Shown piece by piece: positions 32,043 through 41,224 of a stretch of DNA of 64,000 nt. The number at the start of each line of letters is the position of its first letter. The stretch's first letter is position 1. This stretch comes from Ulota crispa (lineage: Eukaryota; Streptophyta; Bryopsida; Orthotrichales; Orthotrichaceae): contig OY987247.1 of assembly GCA_963920765.1 (NCBI GenBank), positions 19,440,471-19,504,470 of the forward strand, in the 5' to 3' direction. Below the pieces are notes generated by a model. That model did no database searches. It saw nothing but the letters and a program-made list of their open reading frames with translations, and had not been told where the DNA came from. The translations under genes were made by a program, and so were the position numbers.

Positions 32043-32558
32043 CTACCTCGCCAAACCGAAGAATGTAGGAAGAGGTCTCGCTTTCACTGTACTCCGGATT
32101 TTGGTCTCATAATCTACCTCCTGAACTGATTCAACAACGATTTCTTTCTCTTTTCTCTTTCTCTTCGATTTGCGTGAGGTGGGGGCACTGTGGATTTTCA
32201 CTTTGTTGTAGGAATTCCTGGTCAGAGTGAAGAGGACCCACGGAACGGGATGTGTTGAATTCGTTTGGCTCGTCGTGGATCTGACTAGCTTTTCTGCCAT
32301 AACCTGCCCATCATACCACGCCATCGCTGTTACTGGAGAGCTGCTGCAGCTAACCTTTTTCCCTGTGGTTATTTGCTCGTGACGCCTTGCAAGTAGCTGG
32401 CTGGCTATGGCGTCTTCACGACTCCCTCCTTCGTCGTCGTCTTCGTGCCACTCACACAGGGCCCGTGCGGGAGGATTTTTTACTGCTACGTCTTTCTCTG
32501 TTTGCAAGATGTGACTTTGGTCTGGTCTGGCATGGGTTGGGGTTGGGATCCTTTGCAC
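32043..32558 (-). CDS. Uncertain 171-codon reading frame divergent from MCA
   Basis: An uninterrupted minus-strand frame with a basic stretch (SRKSKRKRKEKE) and an acidic patch (EWHEDDDEGG). I do not recognise the protein. The region is GC-rich and other frames on both strands are also open for 100 codons, so the frame may be chance within the 5-prime flank or untranslated leader of the MCA gene. If real, the two genes would share a bidirectional promoter of about 650 bp. Confidence 0.15.
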   Translation of the reverse strand: MQRIPTPTHARPDQSHILQTEKDVAVKNPPARALCEWHEDDDEGGSREDAIASQLLARRHEQITTGKKVSCSSSPVTAMAWYDGQVMAEKLVRSTTSQTNSTHPVPWVLFTLTRNSYNKVKIHSAPTSRKSKRKRKEKEIVVESVQEVDYETKIRSTVKARPLPTFFGLAR

Positions 32559-33211
32559 GCATCAATGGCAGCTGGAATGATGCGTCGGTCGATTTGACTG
32601 AAAGTGGTGGCGCTGCTGCTGACCACCGATTGGAGTTTGGCTTGGAAACTGGCTTCTCTTTTACGGTTCTCACGAGGAGTAGGTGGTGGTGGGGGTGAGG
32701 CGTTAGGAGAGTGACAGCATCCTCGTTGCAAACGATACGAAACGAAACGAAACGCCCCAGCCAAGATTCGTAACCTGCCATAAGCAACAAACAGCAGCAG
32801 CAGTCTTTGTTACTCGATAGTCATCCCGTTTTCATGTTTCTTGGATTATTGCTGTCTAGAGAATGTTGCTGGGAGAATTCGTTGCCCCGTCGATCTCGTC
32901 CTCGTCGACATTGTCGGGAGAGCCGTGGCGTAATTTTGCATGGCTCCAGATCTGCTCTCAGAGTACCCTTCTAGATAATCAGGTTGTGTAAGTTGTACCG
33001 GAGCCTGATGATTTGGGCTAATTAAAGCAGCAGGTAGCCGAGGTATTTTGTGCATGTCTTCGGCTTTGGCTTCGTTTTCTTCGCTCTCGTAGTAGCGCTG
33101 CTGCTGCCGCTGCTCGTGGAACTGCTTGAGCGAGGGAGCGTGAGTATGGCGTTGCTGTAAGTTAGTCGGAGAGGAGGTCGGGCGGGGGGTTAGGAATTCA
33201 GAGATTTGGAG
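32559..33211 (+). promoter_or_regulatory. GC-rich 5-prime flank and probable leader of the MCA gene
   Basis: The composition shifts sharply from AT-rich transposon sequence to GC-rich sequence that continues into the coding exon. It contains a GAAAC repeat (GATACGAAACGAAACGAAAC) near 32732 and CTGCTGCTGCCGCTGCTC-like text near 33100. No canonical TATA box at a convincing distance was seen. The last bases before the start codon are TTGGAG, then ATGGCGG, a good plant start context. Confidence 0.45.
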
Positions 33212-33631
33212 ATGGCGGCCTTGTTCAACTGGATGCCATGGCTGGCAATGGGCGACGTGGCGAACGTGGGCCAGTTGGCGGGCATCAACGCCGTGCAGCT
33301 CATCGCCATGATCGTGAAAGCGGCCAACAACGCGCGCATGCACAAGAAGAACTGCCGCCAGTTCGCGCAGCACTTGAAGCTGATCAGCAACCTGCTGGAC
33401 CAGCTGAACCTGACGGACCTCAAGGAGCGCCCGGAGTGCCACGAGCCCCTGGAGCATCTCGAGCACGCGCTGCGCAAGGCCGTGGTGCTGGTGGAGAGCT
33501 GTCGGGACAAGAGCTACTTGTATCTCGTGGCCATGGGCTGGATGTACGTGACCAAGTTCCGCGACTACCAGGACGAAATCGACAAGTACCTCAGGCTCAT
33601 CCCCCTCATCTCCCTCGTCGAGAATTCCCGG
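33212..33631 (+). CDS. MCA-type calcium-permeable channel, first coding exon (partial gene)
   Basis: The exon encodes 140 residues beginning MAALFNWMPW and matching the conserved N-terminal (MCAfunc) domain of plant MID1-complementing activity proteins, which are plasma-membrane Ca2+ influx channels linked to mechanical stimuli. Diagnostic matches are QLAGINAVQLIAMIVKAA (transmembrane segment, residues about 20-38), HKKNCRQFAQHLKLI, the LE-LE-ALR region, SCRDKSYLYLVAMGW and the final LIPLISLVENSR. The start at 33212 is the first ATG and has GGAGATGG context. The exon ends CGG then GTAAAC, a plausible phase-0 donor near the family position. The coiled-coil, EF-hand-like and PLAC8 parts are not in this exon. 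Asparagine 26 stands where Arabidopsis MCA1 and MCA2 have Asp21. Codons strongly favour G/C at position three. Confidence 0.88.
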
Positions 33632-34379
33632 GTAAACCCATAAACCCTAAATCCTAAATCCTAGAACATTCCTTACTCTTCACCCATGATCCATGAACTA
33701 ATATCAAATTCTAATCAAGAAATTAATGCAATATAAAGAACAATATTAACTCAGCAAAAGAGGCAAAACTATGTAGAAGTCATTTATTAGTCTTCAATTA
33801 GTTGCACATAAAAATCATATGAAAGTTATTTATTAGTCATGGATTGATTGCACGGTAGTAGGTATAGAACGGGTACCTAGCAATGTCCAATCCCTAAACC
33901 GCTTATTCTCCTAACGACTTAAATAGTCTACCTAGCCTATACCAATTTTATCATAAAAGTCATATTCTAGTAATAGATTAGCAGTTCCATAGAATGTGCT
34001 AATCAATTAAAGCATGACTCCTATAGTGGAGTGCATTCACATAGTCTCAAGAAAACAAGAAAGAGCAAAAAAAACATTGCTACCAGGCACTCCCAAAATT
34101 TTGAGAGAAAATCGTGAAAGAGGTGTTTCTGCATGAAAATGATGTGGAATGATAGCTGTAACACTTTAGTAGTTCATTAGTAACACCTTAGTAGTACTAC
34201 AAACTCATGTTTTGGGCATACAATGAAACCACAACCCCAGCTAAAAGATGTCAAATACAACAACAACCTCATCTGCTTCTGGATGTGAATGTACTTACGA
34301 ATTTAGGAGAATATGATTCTGTGGAGAATTTCAGATGAACCATTCAAAAGAATGACTAAAAAGAACAACTATCTCAATG
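33632..34379 (+). other. Start of putative MCA intron 1
   Basis: From the GT at 33632 composition falls back to AT-rich at once. The stretch opens with CCCATAAACCCTAAATCCTAAATCC, quoted in part as AAACCCTAAATCCTAAATCC. No exon similar to the next MCA segment (ERLE..IEKDQ type) was found here or in the rest of the window. Confidence 0.4.
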
Positions 34380-34680
34380 TCAGCCATCTTTTAGTCACAT
34401 CATGGTCATTTTACAATCATTTAAGATACCCAGTCATAAAACATGGGGTTGTATAGGACGCTGTTTTTTACCTCTATAAAAAACTAGTTGAAAATCAAAA
34501 TTTCAAATATTTATAATATGAAATAGAGAAGATAACCAAAAAAATCCATGATAAATTGTTTGGGAATTGAAGGAAACCGACCAAAAACTTGAAAATTTTC
34601 CTAGACCCCAATGAGGGTTGTTTTCAATATTTTTTAGTTGTGAGGCTTGTTTTAAAAATATGGCCACTTGTCTAGCATGA
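34380..34680. repeat. Dispersed repeat, uninterrupted counterpart of 8985-9163 plus 9882-10000
   Basis: On the reverse strand it reads continuously through the site where the 9166-9879 palindrome is inserted in the other copy: TTTTCAACTAGTTTTTTATA then GAGGTAAAAAACAG. It ends near GAGGCTTGTTTTAAAAATATG. Divergence between copies is considerable. Confidence 0.55.
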
Positions 34681-35039
34681 TTTTAATATTTTTGCAAGAA
34701 TAAAATGTAGAGCAGATGAAGACCTACAAGAGATCAAATGGTTAGAAGAGCATATTGCCTTCTTTAATTTCATAAGAAGGCAAATGCTCAGTAAAATGAA
34801 TTTACTAATTTATATTAGAAATTATGTAAGCTAAACACTTATGTTGTTTCAAGTTCTTTGGTTTCTTTGCAGGTGTTGAAAGATTAATATTATGCTCCAA
34901 GTGAGGCGGCAGTGGGTGTTGGCCTTTGTGTATGATTATAAATATTTTGAGGTTTATATTCTATTCATTCAACACGCTATGGTGTATTTTTGTAGTATGA
35001 TTCCAAAAATTAAAGATTTTGCACTAGCTTGATTCCACG

Positions 35040-36450
35040 CACTACAAAAAAAATCTTTGTGAGAATTTAATAAAGATGATTATGCAAATGAAGGATTCCA
35101 TTGGAAACAAACAAGAAAAAGAGTCCATGAGAATTTGTAATGATTTAGGGGTGGAGAGTAGTGAAAGTGGCCAGACAGATTTCTCTTTGCTTGAAGCTCC
35201 TTATATTTGAATGCAAAGGAGAAGACACTTTTTATGGAAATAATTAAGGCATTAAAAACCCCCTCTAATTATGTAGGAGCAATTAATAATTTCATTGATG
35301 AGGGAAAGCTTAGATATTTGAAGTCAAGACTATCATGTCTTGTTCATTAAATAAGGTCAAGGTATTATAAACATTAATGTTTCATGTTGTAATAGACATA
35401 GAGTTCTATTAATTTTTTTTACTTAGAATTCAATGAAAGAACTCCTAAATCCAACTGTAAAGAGTGTTGTCCCAATACTTACTACTTAGTCACATTTTTA
35501 GGTTGTACTAAATTGTAAATGTTTGGATAAACTAGCTACTTAATTCATGTGATGGTTGTGAATTAAAGTGTTGTTTTATGACCGTGTGCAAGTATGGCCA
35601 TTGGTATTGCACAATGTTCTTAGTGAATATATTTAGCAAGTTCTAGGTAAAAGTGAGTTTAGTGTTCCAAAGGCTTTGCAAAATGAAGAGAAAAATTAGT
35701 GAGAAGAATACAAATCTAACCAATGCAACAAATGCACTATGTTTGTTTGAAAAAGCATTTCCACCTACGTTTATGGATATCATGTCTCATTTAAAAATTC
35801 ATCTAGCGGAGGAATTATAAGTTTGTAGACTAGTCCATAGTTGCTAGGTGTACCCAATAGAGCAATTTATAAAAAATCTCAAAGATTACGTTAGAACCTA
35901 TGCATGACCAAAAGCAAGCACGGCTAAAAGATATTTAATTTCAGATATGTTAGGATATTAGAAGGAATATTTGCTAATGTATTGAAAGAACAAATTGCCA
36001 AATTTGGGATGATAAGGAAGAACATTGAAAAAACAATACAAAAAAATGGTTGGCCATGTTCAATGTCAAAGGAGCAATTGGAATGAGTACACAATTTTGT
36101 GTTGTCCAACTCAATGGATTTAGAACCTTAGAGATGATGAGTGCAATATATTGTGTCAGTGGTTGTCAATATCTAACAATAATGTGCAAGAACAAGACTT
36201 CATGTTACTATTTTTGTTATCATGTTTATTAATGTTCTTCACCATGCAATTAGAAGTGGATATCTAGTAAAAGAAATAGTATAGGCACATTTCTTAACAA
36301 ACAATGCATGTGTATTTAGGAAAGACTCTAGAATAAGCATTACCTTTAGAGATGTCATTTTTGTTTGGATGAAGTACAACTATAATGAAGATGTTTAGGC
36401 AATGTTCTTTAAATGGTGCTATCACCCTAATATATCCATGTGCTTTATGT
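35040..36450 (+). pseudogene. Second decayed CACTA tnp2 relic
   Basis: Fragments follow tnp2 order. About 35060-35200 corresponds to the ENI...KDS...GV region ending SLLEAPYI. About 35250-35345 has GAINNFIDEGKLRYLKS with a SLDI-SQDYHVLF shadow in another frame, the usual KSHDCHVLLQ region. About 35740-35930 reads LFEKAFPPTFMDIMSHLKIH, then YPIEQFIKNLKDYVRTYA, the conserved segment that follows in plant CACTA transposases. Stops and frame changes are numerous. It lacks the N-terminal third and recognisable element ends. Confidence 0.6.
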
Positions 36451-36899
36451 TATGAAACAAGAGATGCACTACAACATACAAAAACAAGGTAAATGAACAA
36501 TAGAATTGTTGTTGAAAAGGACTCATAAACAACTGCAGTGCCCAATTGCATTTTCTATGTGTTGGCAACATTTCAAACTACAACAACTATATATCAAATA
36601 TCAATTGTATGCTAGTCAAGTGCAATTGTTTTGCATTTTTTGTTATTGAGTCATATTGGACATGACTGCAATTCTTCCTCAAGACCCTCATCCACAAAAA
36701 CTTAATTTTGTTTTGGAATCAAAATTTCTAATGCTTTTCTTTTTCCTTTAATTCTTAAATTTTTTTCCTCATATCTTAAGATAACATTCAATGTACATCT
36801 GACACATGCGTTGCATACTGCCATATGTCCAAAATATGGTTGTTGGATTTTTTTTCTTAATAATTTGTATTACACTACTCTATAATATGACATTACTAC

Positions 36900-37160
36900 T
36901 TTACAATTGTATAGTAGTTGTAAGGTAGTAGGGAGGTAGTTGTAATGTAGTAATAGTACATTTAATACGTAGTTGTAATGAATTGTTTTGTGGTTGTAGT
37001 CTAGTTGTAGTGTAACTGTAATGCAATTGTAATATGATTGTTATGTAGTTGTGATGTATTTGTTATGTAGTAGTATTCTAATTGTAGTGTAGCAATAGTG
37101 CAATGGTAGTGTAGTTGTAGTATAGTAGTACCGTAGTGGTAGCTAAATTGTTGTATGTAA
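36900..37160. repeat. Degenerate GTAGTTGTAATGTA repeats
   Basis: A block of 11-14 bp units such as TAGTTGTAGTGTA and TAGTTGTGATGTA. It has the opposite orientation and related sequence to the block at 37380-37560, a pattern seen in subterminal regions of CACTA elements. Confidence 0.55.
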
Positions 37161-37379
37161 TTGTTTATATTAATTTTGTAAATATTGGTTTTTGATGTTT
37201 TCTAGTTATTTTTAAATTGTTTATAATCATTGTTTGTTATAGAAAAGATACATGAAGCAATAACAATCATGCTCACAACTACCATACAGATATAAACAGG
37301 AACTGAATCCAAAGCAATTGACAATGAAGTTTTAAACTAATGCCACTCTAGTAATACACAACATGTTTTAGTTGCTATT

Positions 37380-37560
37380 TAGTTGTAATCCAATTGTCCC
37401 ACATGAAAAAACCAACAATATAGTTGTAACACAGTTGTAACACAGTTGTAACACAGTTGTAACACAATTGTAATACAATTGTAATACAATTGTAAGGAAA
37501 TGTAATATCATTGCAAAATAGTTATGCTACAATTGTAGCAGATTATGCAACTAATTGTAA
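37380..37560. repeat. Tandem TTGTAACACAG repeat
   Basis: Seven near-perfect 11-bp units (TTGTAACACAG, drifting to TTGTAATACAA) with looser units on either side. A CACTA-type start (CACTAGTAGAAAATGTAATT) lies just beyond it at 37627. Confidence 0.7.
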
Positions 37561-38129
37561 TACATTTGCCACCAATTTTGACAAGGTCACAAATTATTTG
37601 CAAAAATCAAAATACAATACATTAAACACTAGTAGAAAATGTAATTAAATTTTAACAGATTTTTAGCTACAATTTGTTGCTTACTTCTATTATTTTGGAC
37701 ATATTAGTCTGGACAGTTTTGAACTAAAGATTGTTGGTTCTTTGTTTGTTATCTGTAAACCGATATTTGTTTTTTGTGGTTTATATGTCATTATTTAGTG
37801 CATAAATTTCTTTTACTAAGAAGAACCTACACTAGTAGAATTTTCAGCACAAAATCAACAGAATTTCAACCAAAAACTGTTGATTTTTTTTGTGAATTTG
37901 GTCAAGTTGATTTGGGTACTTTTCTGTTGATTTTCTGTTGATTACTTACAATTTTCTGTAAATTTGTTGTTGATTTCTACTACGTATTTTATGTTGTTCA
38001 ATTCTATTTCTTTTCATTTTTAAATTTTTTTTTCATAGAATTTGTTGTTATTTTACAAAAATGTGAACTTTTTAGGGGGATGGGCAACTGCCCGAACTTT
38101 TTGGGCAGCTGCCCAAACTTCCGAGCAGC

Positions 38130-38220
38130 TGCCGACAGCAGGGTTTGAACCCTCCACCTCTCCTCTCACACTCCACAACCTTAGCACATTCTCAAAACCA
38201 CTAGAGAATGTGCAAATGCA
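38130..38220 (-). other. tRNA-like (possible SINE-derived) sequence
   Basis: GCAGGGTTTGAACCCTCCACC on the plus strand is the complement of a T-arm/B-box-like stretch (GGGTTCAAACCC), followed by a region where the anticodon and D arms would lie. It does not fold into a full tRNA and has no clear A box. It may be the remnant of a tRNA-derived SINE captured by the CACTA element. Confidence 0.25.
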
Positions 38221-38726
38221 CATGCATACATTAGTATCTTGATTCTATTTGTACATTAAATGTTCATGTCTTTAGTAATCCAGTAGATTTTGGAGGCTAT
38301 TTCCGCCCATTAAAGGACTTTTTTTCAAAAAACTTAGAACTAAGAAAAGTTGGTAAATGTGTTTTTCTTTCACTTCCAACAATTTTTTTTGGATTTCCAT
38401 CTTTTTATCAAAAGTTATGAGCTAAAATCAGAGAAGGTGTTTAGAAATTTTAAATAAATTGTTTATTTCCATCCTTTTGATTTTGTTTATAATTTTTTTT
38501 TGGAATTCACAAATCTCATAAGGATTGTTGCAGGCAAAGGTTGGATTCATTAATAAATATTATTTAGTGTTAGTTTTTTTGTAAAAAGAACCTTATTTTG
38601 TTAAAATAGCCTCCATAGTTTGATAGCTTCAAATAACATGAAGTCGTGAAAAGTTACGAAATTAAAACCTTGCAATTATAAAATCAAAATTCTATTGACT
38701 TTTGAATAGTTTTGGATAATTTGTAA

Positions 38727-39138
38727 GGGCATTAATATGTGAACCACACCCTTTGAACTACTGTACCACACCCTTGAGGTAAATTTTAGATTTCTACCAT
38801 CAAAAATTTGAGTTTGAGAATTTTGAATTCAAAATTGGATTTAGAGACCATGGTATTTTCTAGGACCATAAAAAAAGTTGCAATTCAACAACACCCAATG
38901 AAAAAGCTTATCTTTTTTTACAAACAAAAGTAAAATTAACAATTTTCTCCCTAACTAAACTTTTTCATTGGGGGTTGTTGAATTGCAACTTTTTTTATGG
39001 TTCTAGACAATACCATGGTTTCTAAGTCCAAATCTGAATTCAAAATTTTCAAATTCAGCTTAATGATGGTAGAAATCTAAAATTTACCTCATGGTGTGGT
39101 ATAGTAATTAGAAGGGTGTGGTACACATATCAATTCCC
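38727..39138. mobile_element. 412-bp palindromic element nested in the CACTA element
   Basis: Left arm GGGCATTAATATGTGAACCACACCC and right arm ending GGGTGTGGTACACATATCAATTCCC are inverted copies (quoted in part: TATGTGAACCACACCC and GGGTGTGGTACACATA). Inner blocks GAGGTAAATTTTAGATTTC and AAAAGTTGCAATTCAACAAC also recur inverted. The central part (TTAGAGACC, AGGACCATAA, GAAAAAGCTTA) resembles the central part of the 9166-9879 palindrome, so the two belong to one wider family. Confidence 0.7.
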
Positions 39139-39999
39139 ATCTTTTAAAGCTTATAAAAATATTTTATAAAATTGTTTTTTTTAATTCATTTGGTTAGTAA
39201 TAGAAGGAAAATTACTAAAAATACCCTTTAAGTCTTTCAAAATATCAAGTTTACGCCAAAAATATGTGAAACATAAAAAGTAGTCCTTATTTTTTGTAGG
39301 AATATCAATTATACTCCTTTTATTTTGGAAAATTAATAAAAAAACTCTTCTATTTTGAAATGTTAAATATATCCTTGTGTTATTTGAAATATAAAAATCA
39401 CCTTTGGTTTCTTGTAAGAATTTGCATTAAACTATACACTTGGTTATCATGTAACACAAAGATATTTTTGGTACTTTTAATCCTTAAGGGACATTTATGA
39501 TTTCTTCAAAGAATTGAGAAGCATCATTTACATTTGTTTGTAAAGAAATTTTGATATTTAAAACAACAAAATGTTGTACTTTTTGTATAAAATTTTGTTG
39601 AATTAGTGAAGTTGTGTCCAAAAGTATGTAGATCAACAAAAAATTGTTGAGTTTTTTGTTATTACGGTCATGTTTTTACTTGACTTTAAAGGCTGCTAAG
39701 TTTAAATCTTACCAAATTGTGAAAAGTAAAGAAAATAAAACCAGTCAATGTACACTCAAACTTCTAAAAGATTCTTTTTTTTTGAAAACTTCTTTTATTT
39801 TTTAAAACTTCAAAAAAATTTAATGAGGTTCAAAAAGATTTTAGAAAGATTTCAAAAACAAACCTAAACTATTGTGATAGTTTTTTTGAAAGTATTTTGA
39901 TGACTTACAAAAAGATTCCTAAAGGACTCTAATTCAATCTAAGAGATTCTATTTCTATAAGTATTTTGAAGTACTTTAACAAATTTCAGAAAGATTTTA

Positions 40000-41085
40000 A
40001 AAAGATTCTCAAAGATCCCAAAAAGGTTCTTGAAAATTCTTAGAGATTTTCAAAGATTTTTTGAATTTCAAAAAAGATTCTCAAAAGATTTCCAAAGATT
40101 CTCAAAGATTCTCAATTGTTCTCAAACATTCTCAAAGATTCCAAAAAAACTTGAAAAGATTTATCAAAGATTCCAAAAGATTCTCAAAGATTCCAAAAAG
40201 ATTCTCAAAGATTCTTGAAGATTCTCAAAGATTCTTGAAGATTCTCAAAGATTCTCAATTGTTCTCAAACATTCTCAAAGATTCTAAAAAAACTTGAAAA
40301 GATTCCCAAAGATTCCAAAAAATTCTCAAAGATTCCTAAAAGATTTTTAAAGATTCTCAAAGATTCTCAAAGATTTTCTAAGATTCCAAAAAAACTTGAA
40401 AAGATTCCCAAAGATTTCCAAAGATTCTCAAAGATTCCAAAAGATTCTCAAAGATTTCAAAAAGATTCTCAAAGATTCTCAAAGATTCTCAAAGATTCTC
40501 AATTGTTCTCAAACATTCTCAAAGATTCCAAAAAAAACTTGAAAAGATTCCAAAAGATTCTCAAAGATTTCCTAAAAGATTCTCAAAGATTCTCAAAGAT
40601 TCTCAAAGATTCTCAATTGTTCTCAAACATTCTCAAAGATTCCAAAAAAACTTGAAAAGATTTATCAAAGATTCCAAAAGATTCTCAAAGATTCCAAAAA
40701 GATTCTCAAAGATTCTCGAAGATTTTCAAAGATTCTCAATTGTTCTCAAACATTATCAAAGATTCTAAAAAAACTTGAAAAGATTCCCAAAGATTCCAAA
40801 AAATTCTCAAAGATTTCTAAAAGATTTTTAAAGATTCTCAAAGATTCTCAAAGATTTTCTAAGATTCCAAAAAAACTTGAAAAGATTCCAAAAGATTTCC
40901 AAAGATTCATGAAGATTCCTAAAAGATTCTCAAAGATTCTAAAATCTCGAAAAGATTCTTCAATATTCTTAAAAATCATGAAAAGATTCCCAATGATTCC
41001 CAAAAGATTCTTGAAGATTCTTAAAGATTCACAAAATATTCTCAAAAGATCTTCAAAAGATTCTAAAATTTCTGTTGATTTAGAT
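40000..41085. repeat. 1 kb array of 10-12 bp AAAGATTCTC repeats
   Basis: The basic unit is TCAAAGATTC or CCAAAAAGATT, repeated about 90-100 times with one- or two-base variation. A longer phrase (CAATTGTTCTCAAACATTC plus CAAAAAAACTTGAAAAG) recurs at about 40111, 40256, 40499, 40614 and 40737, giving a higher-order structure of roughly 115-245 bp. The A-tracts sit close to one helical turn apart. Lys/Asp/Ser/Phe-rich reading frames across the array on either strand are by-products. Confidence 0.85.
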
Positions 41086-41224
41086 AATGGTATCCAAATC
41101 AACAGAACGTATTTAGTTTTTTACAAAATTCTGTTAAATTAGTCAATTAGTGTGGGCAAGTGCCCAAATCAACAAGAAATTGTTGGTTTTCTGTTGTTTT
41201 GGAAGGAGTTTTCTACTAGTGCTA

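Larger units (their letters stand above)
37830..41221. mobile_element. 3.4 kb non-coding CACTA element with CTA target duplication
   Basis: It starts CACTAGTAGAATTTTCAGC and ends GGAGTTTTCTACTAGTG. The 3-bp duplication CTA lies exactly on both sides (37827-37829 and 41222-41224). Subterminal text TTGTTGATTT and CAACAGAA recurs at both ends. The interior has no transposase; it holds a palindromic unit (38727-39138) and a 1 kb repeat array (40000-41085). The exact duplication and matched ends make this the best-delimited CACTA element in the window. It would need a transposase supplied by another element to move. Confidence 0.85.

Noticed and set aside
32846-33510. Long minus-strand frames opposite the MCA exon
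   Set aside because: They mirror the GC-rich codon pattern of the sense frame (LVHARV, QLAHVRH) and have no recognisable similarity.
33238-33657. 139-codon Arg/Pro/Gly-rich frame overlapping the MCA exon
   Set aside because: It is the +1 shadow of the GC-rich MCA frame, and continues into the intron; composition is typical of a shadow.
33637-33665. AAACCCTAAATCCTAAATCC text, telomere-like
   Set aside because: Only one exact AAACCCTAA unit; too short for an interstitial telomere array, and it may be a chance telo-box.
38130-38220. A functional tRNA gene
   Set aside because: Only a T-arm-like stretch is present; no full cloverleaf or A box could be drawn.
40000-41085. Regular short repeats that could suggest a CRISPR array
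   Set aside because: Units are 10-12 bp without unique spacers, and the host is a plant nuclear genome inside a CACTA element.
40030-41142. Lys/Asp/Ser/Phe-rich reading frames on both strands
   Set aside because: They are translations of the AAAGATTCTC array with no conserved domain.
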